Of a DNA stretch of 64,000 nucleotides, positions 50,940-59,705 are shown in pieces. Made by a program: the position numbers and the translations under genes. The notes beneath the pieces were generated by a model that saw only the letters and a program-made list of their open reading frames with translations, had not been told where the DNA came from and searched no databases. Numbering within the stretch: position 1 is the first letter of the stretch; each line of letters opens with the position of its first letter. The stretch spans positions 141,997 to 205,996 of the forward strand of contig NZ_LBMU02000040.1 in the NCBI RefSeq assembly GCF_001005085.2, in the 5' to 3' direction. Origin of the DNA: Streptomyces humi. Lineage in GTDB: Bacteria; Actinomycetota; Actinomycetes; Streptomycetales; Streptomycetaceae.

Positions 50940-51468
50940 GGCGGGGCCTCCCGGGAACCAGGACCAGCGGCGGAAACGGCTGCTCCCACGCCACCACCGC
51001 ACGACCCCGGACACCACCGCTCCGACCCGTCCGGGTGAGCCTGTCCGGCCGGACGGGCGGCCCGTGCGGCATTCACGACGGCTCCGCGGCATTCACGACG
51101 GCTCCGGATCCGTCGCATCCCCGGAGCACCGCGAGCGGTCCTCCTCCGGCCGGCCGCTCCGGCACTCGCCCCGCCCGCCCAGCCCCGCCCCCGAGCATCC
51201 CGGGTGCCGTATGACGGGTCCCGCCGTGCCGGTGCGGGCGCCGGTGCGCGTGTCGGTACGGGTGCGGGTGCGGGCGCGGTGTCGGTGCGGATGCGGGTCC
51301 GCATGCCGGTTACCGGTGTCGGTGCGGATGCCGGTCCGCGTGTCGATACGGGTGTGGGTGTCGGTGCGCTGTCGGTGAGGGTGTCGGTGTCGGTGTCGGT
51401 GAGCGGGGCTTGGCCGGGTGGGGGTTTCGGGGCGTGCGTAAGGTCGGGGCTGACGGAAGGAGCCCTCT
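50940..51468. other. gene-free region with low-complexity tandem repeats
   Basis: About 530 bases. The left part has a duplicated 19-base segment (GCGGCATTCACGACGGCTC at 51067 and 51086). From about 51230 to 51410 the sequence is a degenerate tandem array of GTGCGGGTGTCGGT-like 12-18 base units. No gene is supported on either strand; long open frames here come from the repeat composition. The nucleoside hydrolase promoter must lie in the right part. Confidence 0.6.
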
Positions 51469-52530
51469 GTGGCCGGTCAGCGCATTCCTGTGATCATCGA
51501 CTGCGATACCGGGGTCGACGACGCCCTCGCCCTGTTGTTCGCCGTCCGGCACCCGGGGCTGGAGCTGCGGGCGGTGACCTGTGTCGCCGGGAACACGGAC
51601 GTGGACGGGGTGGTCCGCAACACCCTGACCGTGCTGGAGCGGGTCGGCGCCGGGGACGTCCCGGTGGCCCGGGGCGCGGAGCGGCCGTTGCTCGAGGCGG
51701 CCCGGTCGGCCCGGCACGTGCACGGGACGGACGGGATGGGTGACCTGGGGCTGCCCGCACCGGCGGGGCGCCCCGTCGACGTGGACGCCGTGACGCTGCT
51801 GCGCCGCGAGATACTCGCCTCGCCCCGGCCGGTCACCCTGATACCCACCGCGCCGCTCACCAACATCGCCCTGCTGCTGCGCACCCACCCCGAGGTGACC
51901 CGGAACATCGAGCGGATCGTGTTCATGGGCGGCGCGGTCGCCACCGGCAACGCCACCCCGGTCGCCGAGTTCAACGTCTGGCACGATCCCGAGGCGGCCG
52001 CCGTGCTCCTCACCGCGGGCGTGCCGATCACCATGTACGGCCTGGACGTCTTCCAGCGGGTCGTGGTGCCGGGCGCGGAGGTACGACGGCTGCGCGCCAG
52101 TACGGAGCCCGGTGCCCGGCTCGCCGGCGACCTGCTCGCGCACCGGCCCGCCGCACCGGACCCGGACGGTGTGGCCGCGGCCGGCGACGACGCGGCCGGC
52201 GGTCTCGGTGACGCGGGCGCGGTGTGTGCCGTGGCCGACCCGGGCGGGCTGACCACCCGGCTGCTGCCGGTCGAGGTGTCGCTGGCGCCGGGACCGACCC
52301 GGGGCCAGACGATCGTCGACCGGCGCCCGCGCCCCGGCGAGGCCGAGATCCACGGCGGTGGCCGGGAACGGTCCCTGGTGGACGTGGCGCTGGACGTGGA
52401 CGTGCCCCGGTACGTACGGCTCTATCTGCGGACGGTCGCGGCGACGACCCAGCGCGGGCCGGGGACCCAGGGCGGGCCGGGGACCCAGGGCGGGCCGGGG
52501 ACCCAGGGCGGGCCGGGCGAGGTGACCTGA
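51469..52530 (+). CDS. nucleoside hydrolase family protein
   Basis: 353 residues. Typical IUNH features: DCDTGVDDALALL near 10-22 with the calcium-binding Asp cluster, HGTDGMGDLGLP near 85-96, and FNVWHDPEAAAVLL near 168-181. At the C-terminal active-site motif, where active enzymes carry His-Asp, the sequence reads GGLGDAGAVC, so the Asp is kept but the His is replaced by Gly. Activity is therefore uncertain, and it may act on another ribosyl substrate. The extreme C-terminus has three 18-base (6-residue) repeats, GPGTQG. GTG 51469 has GGAAGGAG 6 bases upstream. Confidence 0.85.
   Translation: MAGQRIPVIIDCDTGVDDALALLFAVRHPGLELRAVTCVAGNTDVDGVVRNTLTVLERVGAGDVPVARGAERPLLEAARSARHVHGTDGMGDLGLPAPAGRPVDVDAVTLLRREILASPRPVTLIPTAPLTNIALLLRTHPEVTRNIERIVFMGGAVATGNATPVAEFNVWHDPEAAAVLLTAGVPITMYGLDVFQRVVVPGAEVRRLRASTEPGARLAGDLLAHRPAAPDPDGVAAAGDDAAGGLGDAGAVCAVADPGGLTTRLLPVEVSLAPGPTRGQTIVDRRPRPGEAEIHGGGRERSLVDVALDVDVPRYVRLYLRTVAATTQRGPGTQGGPGTQGGPGTQGGPGEVT
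52450..52518 (+). repeat. 18-bp tandem repeats at the 3' end of the nucleoside hydrolase gene
   Basis: Three units (52450-52467, 52468-52485, 52486-52503) and a partial fourth, encoding Gly-Pro-Gly-Thr-Gln-Gly repeats in the protein tail. The unit is a multiple of three, so changes keep the frame. Confidence 0.9.
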
Positions 52531-52557
52531 GGACACCCGCTGAACGGAGACACGCGT

Positions 52558-52588
52558 GTGCCCCGGCCGTCCGTGACGGCCGGGGCAC
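52558..52588. terminator. bidirectional terminator, nucleoside hydrolase / surface protein
   Basis: A perfect 14-base stem GTGCCCCGGCCGTC/GACGGCCGGGGCAC (52558-52571 with 52575-52588), loop CGT, between two convergent stops. Confidence 0.88.
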
Positions 52589-52612
52589 CCGTCGGTGCGG
52601 GGCGGCGGCGCG

Positions 52613-53566
52613 TCAGCCGCGGGCCGCCTTCCGGCGCCGCGTCGCGACGACGATCGCGCCGCCGCCGGCCAGCAGCACGGCCGCGCCGGCGGCGAGGTAG
52701 CCGGTGCTGGAGCTGGCACCGGTGTGGGCGAGGTCGCCGCCACGGCCGGAGTCGGTGCTCGGCGCGGGCGCCGGGGTGGTGCTCGACTCGGACGCGGAGG
52801 GCGTCGGGGTCGCGGTACCGGTCGAGGAGCTTTCCGAGGGTGCCGGGGTGGTGGTCTCCGCGGCCGGGGTGGACGGCTCGGCCGGGGTGGACTCCGACTC
52901 CGAGGGCGCCGGGGCGGACGGGGACGGCGACGGGGACTCGCTCGTCGAGCAGTCCTTCGTACCGCCGTTCCAGGACGCGATCAGCTTGTCCTTGATGACC
53001 GCGTGGTCCGGGCCGGCCGGCAGGTCCCCGTGCTCGAAGCCGTCGTTGGCGCCCTTGTCGCCGTCGAACTTGACGGCACCCCGGTAGAGGTCGATCTGCG
53101 CGAAGCAGCCGGCGTCCGGAACCGAGATGTCGAGGGAGTCGGTCTGGCCCTGCTTGACCGTCACCGAGTCGAAGTCGACGAAGATCTGCTGCCCGGAGGT
53201 GGCGAAGGTGGGGCCGTGGGCGATGTAGGAGGCGAGCGAGGCGGTGCAGCTCGCGGCGCCACCGGCGGCGCGGACCTTGATGTGCACCTTGCCGTCGTCG
53301 GTGACCTTCAGGTTCTGGTCGTCGACCTTCACCGAGTCGAAGAAGTTCGAGCCGTCGACCGAGAACTGGCACTTGTCGGTGCCGGTCTCCGTGCCGGCCC
53401 CGGTGCCGGGGCTGTAGTGGCCGCCGGAGTTCCAGCCGTCGCCGCCGGGGGCACCGCCGTGGGCCCAGGCGCCGGACGCGCCCGCGACGGTGGCGGCACA
53501 CAGGGCGAACGACGCGACGCCCGTCCCCAGCAGGCGGCGCGCGGTGACATGGCTGGCTATGGACAT
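52613..53566 (-). CDS. sortase-anchored surface protein (LAXTG type)
   Basis: 317 residues. Signal peptide (about 1-36, ending GAWA). A beta-rich domain of about 175 residues with Cys residues follows (CQFSVDGSNFFDSVKVDDQNLKV region), then a Ser/Pro/Thr linker (about 208-280), then DLAHTGASSSTG, a hydrophobic helix and a basic RRRKAARG end. LAHTG fits the LAXTG signal used by class E sortases, which attach Streptomyces proteins to peptidoglycan. No sortase gene is in this window. ATG 53566 is preceded by GGGAT. The function of the display domain is unknown. Confidence 0.86.
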   Translation of the reverse strand: MSIASHVTARRLLGTGVASFALCAATVAGASGAWAHGGAPGGDGWNSGGHYSPGTGAGTETGTDKCQFSVDGSNFFDSVKVDDQNLKVTDDGKVHIKVRAAGGAASCTASLASYIAHGPTFATSGQQIFVDFDSVTVKQGQTDSLDISVPDAGCFAQIDLYRGAVKFDGDKGANDGFEHGDLPAGPDHAVIKDKLIASWNGGTKDCSTSESPSPSPSAPAPSESESTPAEPSTPAAETTTPAPSESSSTGTATPTPSASESSTTPAPAPSTDSGRGGDLAHTGASSSTGYLAAGAAVLLAGGGAIVVATRRRKAARG

Positions 53567-53894
53567 GGATATCCCATCGTGCGGAAGTCAGCGGATGCGG
53601 AGTGCGGCGAAGAAACACGGGGCTCATTGGTCACATGCGCCACGGTGTGCGGCCCATGGTGGTTGGCCCCGCCGAATGCTGTCAACCTGCCCTGAAGCAA
53701 GGTCCGTTCGGAGACCATCACAACTCCCTCACACAGGGAACGATCCGCTCCGGCCGGTGTGAAGGTTCGCTTTCGCGGCAATATGGACAGGCTTCCAGTC
53801 GGTGCCCCCGCCGGGTCCCGCCGTCCGGGTCCCGCCGTCCGGGTCCCGCCGTCCGGTCTCTTCGTCCGGGTCTCTTCGTCCGAAAGGAACAAGC
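53567..53894. other. intergenic region upstream of the glucosidase gene
   Basis: 328 bases with no gene supported. It contains the promoter of the minus-strand surface protein gene in the left part and the short tandem repeats at 53813-53881 directly before the glucosidase ribosome site. The rest has no recognisable element. Confidence 0.5.
53813..53881. repeat. 14-bp tandem repeats before the glucosidase gene
   Basis: GGGTCCCGCCGTCC occurs three times in tandem (53813-53854), followed by two copies of GGTCTCTTCGTCC (53855-53881). They end immediately before AAAGGAAC, the ribosome site, so they belong to the leader or promoter. Confidence 0.88.
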
Positions 53895-55541
53895 GTGGTC
53901 GACCTCTCCTCCAGGAACCCCGACTGGTGGCGTCAGGCCGTGATCTACCAGGTGTATCCGCGCAGCTTCGCCGACGCGGACGGCGACGGACTCGGTGACC
54001 TCAAGGGCGTCACGGAGCGGCTGTCCCATCTGGCCGCGCTCGGTGTGGACGCCCTGTGGCTCAGCCCGTTCTACCCGTCCGAGCTCGCCGACGGCGGCTA
54101 CGACGTCGCCGACCACCGGGACGTCGACCCGCGCCTCGGCACCCTCGACGACTTCGACGCGATGACCGCCGAGGCGCACCGGCTGGGCCTGAAGGTGATC
54201 GTCGACGTCGTCCCCAACCACACCTCGCATCTGCACCCCTGGTTCCAGGCGGCGCTGCGGGCCGGTCCGGGCTCCCCGGCCCGGGACCGGTACGTGTTCC
54301 GGCCCGGCCGTGGCAGGCGCGGTGAACTCCCGCCCTCCGACTGGCAGTCGGTGTTCGGCGGCAGCGCCTGGCAGCGGGTCCCGGACGGCGAGTGGTACCT
54401 GCATCTCTTCGCCCCCGAACAGCCCGACCTGAACTGGGAGCACGAGGAGGTCCGCGCCGACTTCCGCACCACCCTGCGCTTCTGGTCGGACCGGGGCGTC
54501 GACGGCTTCCGGATCGACGTGGCCCACGCCCTGGTGAAGGACCTCGCCGAGCCGCTGCGGGACGTGTCCGAGTTCGGGTCGACCGGCGAGGAGGCGCTGG
54601 AGCGGGTGCCGCCCGGCACCCACCCATACTGGGACCGGGACGAGGTGCACGAGATCTACCGAGACTGGCGCAAGATCTTCGACGCCTACAGCCCGCCCCG
54701 CACGGCCGTCGCCGAGGCCTGGGTGCCCGGCGCCCGCCGCGCTCTCTACGCCCGCCCCGACGAACTGGGCCAGGCCTTCAACTTCGAGTATCTGCAAGCT
54801 CCCTGGGATGCCGACGCGCTGCGTCAGGTGATCGCGGACTCGCTGGCCACCGCGGGCGCGGCCGGCGCCTCCGCCACCTGGGTGCTGTCCAACCACGACG
54901 TCGTACGGCACGCCTCCCGGCTGGTGCTGCCGCCCGGCACCGACGAGAACGCCTGGCTGCTGTCCGGCGGCCACGCCCCGCGGACCGATGCCGCGCACGG
55001 GCTGCGCCGCGCCCGTGCCGCCACGCTCCTCATGCTGGCGCTGCCCGGCTCGTCGTACGTCTACCAGGGCGAGGAACTCGGGCTGCCCGAGGTCGCCGAC
55101 CTGCCCACGGCCGTCCTCCAGGACCCGATCTGGGAACAGACGGGCCATGTCCGCAAGGGCCGGGACGGCTGCCGGGTACCGCTGCCGTGGACGACGGGCG
55201 GACCGTCGTACGGCTTCGGGACGGCCGGCGCCTGGCTGCCGCAGCCGGAGTGGTTCGGGTCGTACGCCGTCGAGGCGCAGGCCGGTGCGGAGGGCTCCAC
55301 CCTGGAGCTCTACCGCACCGCGCTGCGGCTGCGCCGCAAGCTGCTCGACGGCGAGACGCTGACCTGGGCCGAGGCGCCCGAGGGTGTGCTGCACTTCGCC
55401 CGGTCGGACGGCTGGCGGTGCGTCACCAACGTGTCGCACGTGCCGGTGCCGCTGCCGCCGGGCGAAGTGCTGCTCGCCAGCGTGCCGTTGCCGCTGGACG
55501 GCACGCTGCCGCCCGACACCACGGTGTGGCTGGGCGCCTGA
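53895..55541 (+). CDS. GH13 alpha-glucosidase
   Basis: 548 residues, no signal peptide, so a cytoplasmic alpha-glucosidase/oligo-1,6-glucosidase-type enzyme that splits glucose from maltodextrins. GH13 conserved regions in order: IVDVVPNHTSH (region I), GVDGFRIDVAHALV with the nucleophile Asp (region II), TAVAEAWV with the acid/base Glu (region III) and VLSNHDVVRHASR with the third Asp (region IV). The (beta/alpha)8 barrel covers about 10-400 and a C-terminal beta domain ends the protein. GTG 53895 has AAGGA 6 bases upstream. No transporter or LacI regulator is adjacent. Convergent with the DUF4142 gene, one base apart. Confidence 0.92.
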   Translation: MVDLSSRNPDWWRQAVIYQVYPRSFADADGDGLGDLKGVTERLSHLAALGVDALWLSPFYPSELADGGYDVADHRDVDPRLGTLDDFDAMTAEAHRLGLKVIVDVVPNHTSHLHPWFQAALRAGPGSPARDRYVFRPGRGRRGELPPSDWQSVFGGSAWQRVPDGEWYLHLFAPEQPDLNWEHEEVRADFRTTLRFWSDRGVDGFRIDVAHALVKDLAEPLRDVSEFGSTGEEALERVPPGTHPYWDRDEVHEIYRDWRKIFDAYSPPRTAVAEAWVPGARRALYARPDELGQAFNFEYLQAPWDADALRQVIADSLATAGAAGASATWVLSNHDVVRHASRLVLPPGTDENAWLLSGGHAPRTDAAHGLRRARAATLLMLALPGSSYVYQGEELGLPEVADLPTAVLQDPIWEQTGHVRKGRDGCRVPLPWTTGGPSYGFGTAGAWLPQPEWFGSYAVEAQAGAEGSTLELYRTALRLRRKLLDGETLTWAEAPEGVLHFARSDGWRCVTNVSHVPVPLPPGEVLLASVPLPLDGTLPPDTTVWLGA

Positions 55542-55542
55542 C

Positions 55543-56334
55543 TCAGCCTGCGGTGGGACTGGGGGTCCCGCCGTTGCCGACCCCGGCGCCGCTGCCCGTG
55601 AAGCCCGGCTCGCCCGGCAGCGCCGGCGGCTTCGTCGTGCTGTTGACCGGCGGGGTGAGCACGACCTGCGGCTGGCCCGGGTCCGGCGGCGGCGGGGTCA
55701 GGTCGGTGGCGGGCAGCTTCGGCGCGGTCGTCTCCTGGAAGAGGACCGAGGGGAAGTCGACCAGGCCGGTCTGCTCCATCACCGTGATGTGGTCGAGGAC
55801 CGTGGCGTTGGCCTGGTCGGCGAGGGTGCGCACCAGGGTGTTCTCGGTGGTGGAGCGGATCTTCGCGATGGTGTTGAAGATCGAGCCGTGCGTCACGCGC
55901 AGGATGTTGGCGAAGTCGGTGTCGAACTTCTTCCCGCTGTCCGCGGTCAGGGTGCTGACGAAGCCCTGCTGCTGCGGCGAGGCCACGTTGGGGATGGCGA
56001 TGTTGAGCATCTGGCTGATCTTGCGGCAGCTGATGTCCAGCGCCGCGTGGCCGTCGATCAGGTGCTTGCTCGCGGTGATGACCGCCGGGGTCGTGCCCTT
56101 CTTCAGCCCGAGCTGGCCCACCGGGTACTCCCAGAGACCGGCCGCGCGCACCTTCACCACGAAGTCGCGGTCGCCCTCGGTCAGCGGCCCCCACTGGGTG
56201 TTGGCGATGACTCTGGTGGTCGCGCTGGACGTGGTGTTGACGCCCAGCATGCTCGGGTAGGCGAGTGCCGCGAGGGTCAGGCTCAGGGCACCTCCCACGA
56301 AGAGAGTGCCTGTCGCGTTACGCGAAAAGGGCAT
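55543..56334 (-). CDS. DUF4142 family exported protein
   Basis: 263 residues. A hydrophobic N-terminal segment (TLFVGGALSLTLAALAYPS, about 9-28) acts as a signal anchor or signal peptide. A four-helix-bundle DUF4142 domain follows (about 50-195): DRDFVVKVRAAGLWE, LGLKKGTTPAVITASKHLIDGH, and a second pair with TFAN-like FANILRVTHGSIFNTIAKIR segments. The tail is Pro/Thr-rich (DPGQPQVVLTPPV). DUF4142 proteins are ferritin-like in fold and found in periplasms, with no defined role. ATG 56334 is the only start that keeps the hydrophobic segment. Convergent with glucosidase. Confidence 0.87.
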   Translation of the reverse strand: MPFSRNATGTLFVGGALSLTLAALAYPSMLGVNTTSSATTRVIANTQWGPLTEGDRDFVVKVRAAGLWEYPVGQLGLKKGTTPAVITASKHLIDGHAALDISCRKISQMLNIAIPNVASPQQQGFVSTLTADSGKKFDTDFANILRVTHGSIFNTIAKIRSTTENTLVRTLADQANATVLDHITVMEQTGLVDFPSVLFQETTAPKLPATDLTPPPPDPGQPQVVLTPPVNSTTKPPALPGEPGFTGSGAGVGNGGTPSPTAG

Positions 56335-56547
56335 CGGAGCCTCCGGCCCGGTCGGGGGTCCCGCGTGCCGCGGGGTCGGACGCAGAGAAGTACGGACAGG
56401 AAAGCGTTCGGAACCTTTTGGTTTGGCAAAGAACTTGTGAGGCCTTCCTCGGCCGGACCCGCCACCTGGCCATGTCTTCGCCAGCGGACGGTGATGATTT
56501 CCCCTGATCTATGTGGCCATGACAAAGCGGGCGGCAGGCTTCGCCGC

Positions 56548-57267
56548 ATGCCCCCACACTCCTCGCCCCGAGTTCCCCGGCTGCCCAACGGCGCGGCTCC
56601 GCGGGGTCCGGCGACGCTCCCCGTGCTCCCCTACCGCAAGCCCACCAGGGGCCGTGACTACTGGGTGTTCGACGACGTCCTGCCGGACGTGGACGCCGTA
56701 CGGGAACGGTGCCTGGCCAAGGACGACTGGGTCCAGGGCTACCCGTATACCGCGGAGACCTGGCCCGGCCTGCGCACCATGCCCGGTCTGGAGCCCGCCG
56801 AACTGGACGTCGTGGAAGCGCTGGTGCGGCAGGCCACCGGCGCCGGGAAGCTGTGGGTGCAGCAGGCGCCCGGCGGCGGCACCCTCAACCACAACTGCGT
56901 CCAGGTGGTGGGCGAGGGGGAGAGCGAGCCGCGCCCGCACACGGACTCGCGTGCGCTGTGCCGGTACGCGGCGGTGCTGTACCTCAACCCCGGAGTGGCG
57001 AAGGACTGCGGCACCGCGTTCTACCGCCAGTCACTGCCCGGCGGCCGGCTCGGCGGCAACATCGTGCAGGCCCCGCACAACAACCTCGTCGAGGCCCTCG
57101 GTACGCGGTTCGTGCCGGGCGACCACTTCGAGGAGGACGTGCGCGTCCCGCACAGGTACAACCGGCTGCTCCTCTACAACGCCAACCTCGTGCACAGCGC
57201 GACCGGTTACGCCGGGAAGACGCTGGAGGAGAAGCGGATGACGGCGGTGTTCTTCTGGATGGCGTGA
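56548..57267 (+). CDS. DUF6445-type 2-oxoglutarate/Fe(II) oxygenase-like protein
   Basis: 239 residues. After a Pro/Arg-rich start, the sequence has a double-stranded beta-helix layout with LNHNCVQVVGEG near 115-126, PHTDSRALCRYAAVLYLNP near 133-151 giving the H-x-D metal pair, and LLLYNANLVHSATGY near 205-219 with the distal His and a following Thr/Arg region. These fit the iron-binding facial triad of 2-oxoglutarate-dependent dioxygenases; substrate unknown, and the family is named DUF6445. ATG 56548 was chosen; there is no strong ribosome site, so translation may start leaderless. Confidence 0.78.
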   Translation: MPPHSSPRVPRLPNGAAPRGPATLPVLPYRKPTRGRDYWVFDDVLPDVDAVRERCLAKDDWVQGYPYTAETWPGLRTMPGLEPAELDVVEALVRQATGAGKLWVQQAPGGGTLNHNCVQVVGEGESEPRPHTDSRALCRYAAVLYLNPGVAKDCGTAFYRQSLPGGRLGGNIVQAPHNNLVEALGTRFVPGDHFEEDVRVPHRYNRLLLYNANLVHSATGYAGKTLEEKRMTAVFFWMA

Positions 57268-57455
57268 GCGGCCGCGTCCGCGACGGCGGGCTGTGACGGC
57301 AGGCTGTGCGGCGGTCCGTGACGGCGGTTCGTAACAGCGGGCGTGACACGACCACGACGGGTCCGTGACGGCGATCTCCGAACTTCCCTCCAGGGGCTCG
57401 CATCGAAAGGGGTGTCCGGCAGAGAGCCGGGGAGATCACCACCGCTGGGGACACC

Positions 57456-58193
57456 ATGCCGAAGCAGCTTCGCGACCGCCGTACGAACGTCCGCAAGAAC
57501 GCCGTCGCCGTGACCGGCGCCGCCGCGCTGCTGGCGCTGCTGACCGCGTGCAACGGCACCGCGAGCGGCTCCGTCAGCGCGGACGGCGGCAAGGCCGCCC
57601 CGGTCGCGGGCGACTCCACGACGGCGGACGGTTCGAGCGGAGGTTCGAGTGGCGGTTCGAGTGGCGGTTCGACCGCCGGCTCGGGTTCCGGGAGCAGCGG
57701 GAGCGGGAGCGCCTCCGGGTCGTCCGCCTCCGGCGGTTCGTCCGCTTCCGGGGGCAGCTCCTCCGGGGGTTCCGCCGCCGGCTCGGTGCCCGTCTGCCAG
57801 TCCTCCCAGCTCTCCTACTCCTGGGCCGACCCCGGCAGCGGCACGGGCCAGCAGAAGCACGCGGTCGTGGCGTTCACCAACAAGAGCGGCCACACCTGCA
57901 CGATGTACGGCTTCCCCGGCGTCGACCTGGTCAACAGCGGTCAGAAGTGGTCGCTCCAGCGCACCAGCGCCACCCCCCACCGGGTCACCCTGGCCAACGG
58001 CGCCTCCACCAACTTCACGATCACCTTCCTGGTGCCGGCACAGGGCGACTCCGGCACGTTCACGCCGACCACGGTCGTCGTCACCGCGCCGAACCAGCGC
58101 ACCTCGTTCGACCTGCCCTGGCACGGCGGTGCCGTGGTGCTCCAGGACGGCGCGACCCACCCCGGGACGTACATCGGCCCCGTCGGCGAATGA
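57456..58193 (+). CDS. DUF4232 lipoprotein
   Basis: 245 residues. The lipobox LALLTAC puts the modified Cys near 32. A Gly/Ser-rich spacer (about 35-108) with repeated GGSSGG units leads to a DUF4232 domain (about 110-245): VCQSSQLSYSWAD, KHAVVAFTNKSGHTCTMYGFPG and DGATHPGTYIGPVG. Such lipoproteins are widespread in Streptomyces and have no established role. The Gly/Ser linker and the paired Cys residues (near 113 and 150) suggest an extracellular domain held off the membrane. Transcribed alone; the upstream 188 bases have GTGACGGCGG-like repeats. Confidence 0.85.
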   Translation: MPKQLRDRRTNVRKNAVAVTGAAALLALLTACNGTASGSVSADGGKAAPVAGDSTTADGSSGGSSGGSSGGSTAGSGSGSSGSGSASGSSASGGSSASGGSSSGGSAAGSVPVCQSSQLSYSWADPGSGTGQQKHAVVAFTNKSGHTCTMYGFPGVDLVNSGQKWSLQRTSATPHRVTLANGASTNFTITFLVPAQGDSGTFTPTTVVVTAPNQRTSFDLPWHGGAVVLQDGATHPGTYIGPVGE

Positions 58194-58211
58194 CCACGGC
58201 GCGCCCTCGGT

Positions 58212-59117
58212 TCACGGCGCGTCGCGCACGCACCGGAAGCCGGTGTGGCCGGTGGAGCTGTCGGGGGTGTTGGCGGTGCGGGCGGCGACCCGGTAGCGGT
58301 TGCAGTAGGAGGCGTGGCAGAGGTGGGAGCCGCCCCGGATGACGCGGCCGGCGGACCACCTGTCGGCGCACCACTCCCAGACGTTGCCCGAGGTGTTGTG
58401 GAGGCCGTACCCGTTGGGCGCGAAGGCGTCGACGGGGGCGGTGCCCCGGTAGCCGTCGGCGGCGGTGTTGCGGGTGGGGAAGGTGCCGCGCCAGATGTTG
58501 CACCGGTACTCCCCGTCCGGGTCCAGCTCGTCCCCCCACGGATAGCGGGCCTGCTCCAGACCGCCGCGGGCCGCGTACTCCCACTCCGCCTCGGTGGGCA
58601 GCCGCTTGCCGGCCCAGGAGGCGTAGGCGGCGGCGTCGTACCAGGAGACGTGGACGACGGGGTGGTCACCCAGCCCGTCCAGGCCGCTGCCGGGACCGGC
58701 CGGTTCGTGCCAGGCGGCCCCCGCGACCGCGCACCACCAGGGGGTCCCCGGCGGCCGGGGCGCGCCCCGGCGCAGTGCGGCGGGCAGGAACCCGGCGAAG
58801 ACGTACGACCAGCCCAGCCGCTCGGCGTCGGTGACGTACCCGGTGTCGGCGACGAACGCGGCGTACTCGTCGTTGCGCACGGCACAGACGTCGATCAGGA
58901 ACGGCGGCACCCGCACGGACCGTACCGGTCCCTCGCCGTCCGCCGGGAACCCGTCGGCGTCCTCGGTCCCCATCAGGAACGCGCCACCGGGGAGGGCGAC
59001 CATGCCCCGAACGCCCCGCGCGGGGCTGCCCGGACCGGGCAGCGACCGGGTCGAGGGCCGGGCCACGGCCGGAACGGAGGGCGCGCAGCAGGCGGACGCC
59101 GACGGGTTGGTCTCCAT
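58212..59117 (-). CDS. formylglycine-generating enzyme (SUMF1/FGE family)
   Basis: 301 residues. The family core starts near 40 (MVALPGGAFLMGTEDADGFP), passes WYDAAAYASWAGKRLPTEAEWEYAARGG (about 175-202, parts) and ends with SGNVWEWCADRWS and GGSHLCHASYCNRYRVAAR. The two Cys residues in CHASYC match the copper-binding active-site pair (Cys336/Cys341 in human FGE, by family knowledge), so it should oxidise a sulfatase Cys to formylglycine. No sulfatase gene lies in this window. ATG 59117 gives the best start; the frame stays open upstream only because of the repeats there. No signal peptide. Confidence 0.88.
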   Translation of the reverse strand: METNPSASACCAPSVPAVARPSTRSLPGPGSPARGVRGMVALPGGAFLMGTEDADGFPADGEGPVRSVRVPPFLIDVCAVRNDEYAAFVADTGYVTDAERLGWSYVFAGFLPAALRRGAPRPPGTPWWCAVAGAAWHEPAGPGSGLDGLGDHPVVHVSWYDAAAYASWAGKRLPTEAEWEYAARGGLEQARYPWGDELDPDGEYRCNIWRGTFPTRNTAADGYRGTAPVDAFAPNGYGLHNTSGNVWEWCADRWSAGRVIRGGSHLCHASYCNRYRVAARTANTPDSSTGHTGFRCVRDAP

Positions 59118-59705
59118 GCCCGGAGTCTCCCGCAACCACCTGTGCCGGGCCCCGACGCCGGCCCCGGCACCCCACCACCCGTGTCCGCGCGGCGACGGGG
59201 CCACCCGCACGGCCCCCTTGCGGGTCCGCCCGCCGACGGAGGGCTGCGCGCTCCGGGTCCCGTGTCCGCGCGGTGGTCGGGGCCACCCGCACGCCCCCTT
59301 GCGAGTCTGCGCGGCGACGGAGGGCTGCGCGCTTCGGGTCCCGTGTCCGCGCGGCGACGGGGGCAGCCGCACGGCCCCCTTGCGGGTCCGCCCGCCGACG
59401 GAGGGCTGCGCGCTTCGGGTCCCGTGTCCGCGCGGCGACGGGGGCAGCCGCACGCCCCAGCACCCGAGTCCGCCCCTCGGCGGGGGACGCTCCGGGTCCC
59501 GTGTCCGTGCGGTGGTCGGGCTGCGGGCTCCGGGGGCTGTGGGTGGCCGGTGGGAAGGGGGTTCGTGGGTCGTGCCGGGTGGCGGTGGTGCGGTGCGGGC
59601 GGTCGGTGTGCCGACGTCGGGGCGCGGCCCGGCCGGTGATAATCGGGCCATGGTCCGATCTTGCCCGGCCGCCGGACGCCCGCACGGGACCCCGGTCGCC
59701 GCCCC
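59118..59705. other. gene-free region with a minisatellite
   Basis: 588 bases between divergent genes, mostly the 81-bp repeats at 59181-59500. Long open frames on both strands come from the repeat unit being a multiple of three without stops. The short flanks must hold the promoters of the formylglycine-generating enzyme and nucleotidyltransferase-like genes. Confidence 0.6.
59181..59500. repeat. 81-bp minisatellite, about four copies
   Basis: Units start at 59181, 59262, 59343 and 59424 with GTGTCCGCGCGG; the fourth has a 77-base spacing to the next partial copy at 59501. Units differ by a few substitutions. Each carries GGAGGGCTGCGCGC and GGGTCC marks. Confidence 0.93.

Noticed and set aside
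51204..51743. Plus-strand frame upstream of the nucleoside hydrolase
   Set aside because: Gly/Val/Arg low-complexity made by the degenerate tandem array; overlaps the real gene start in another frame.
59181..59500. Possible CRISPR array
   Set aside because: Units are contiguous 81-base copies with no unique spacers and no cas genes nearby.
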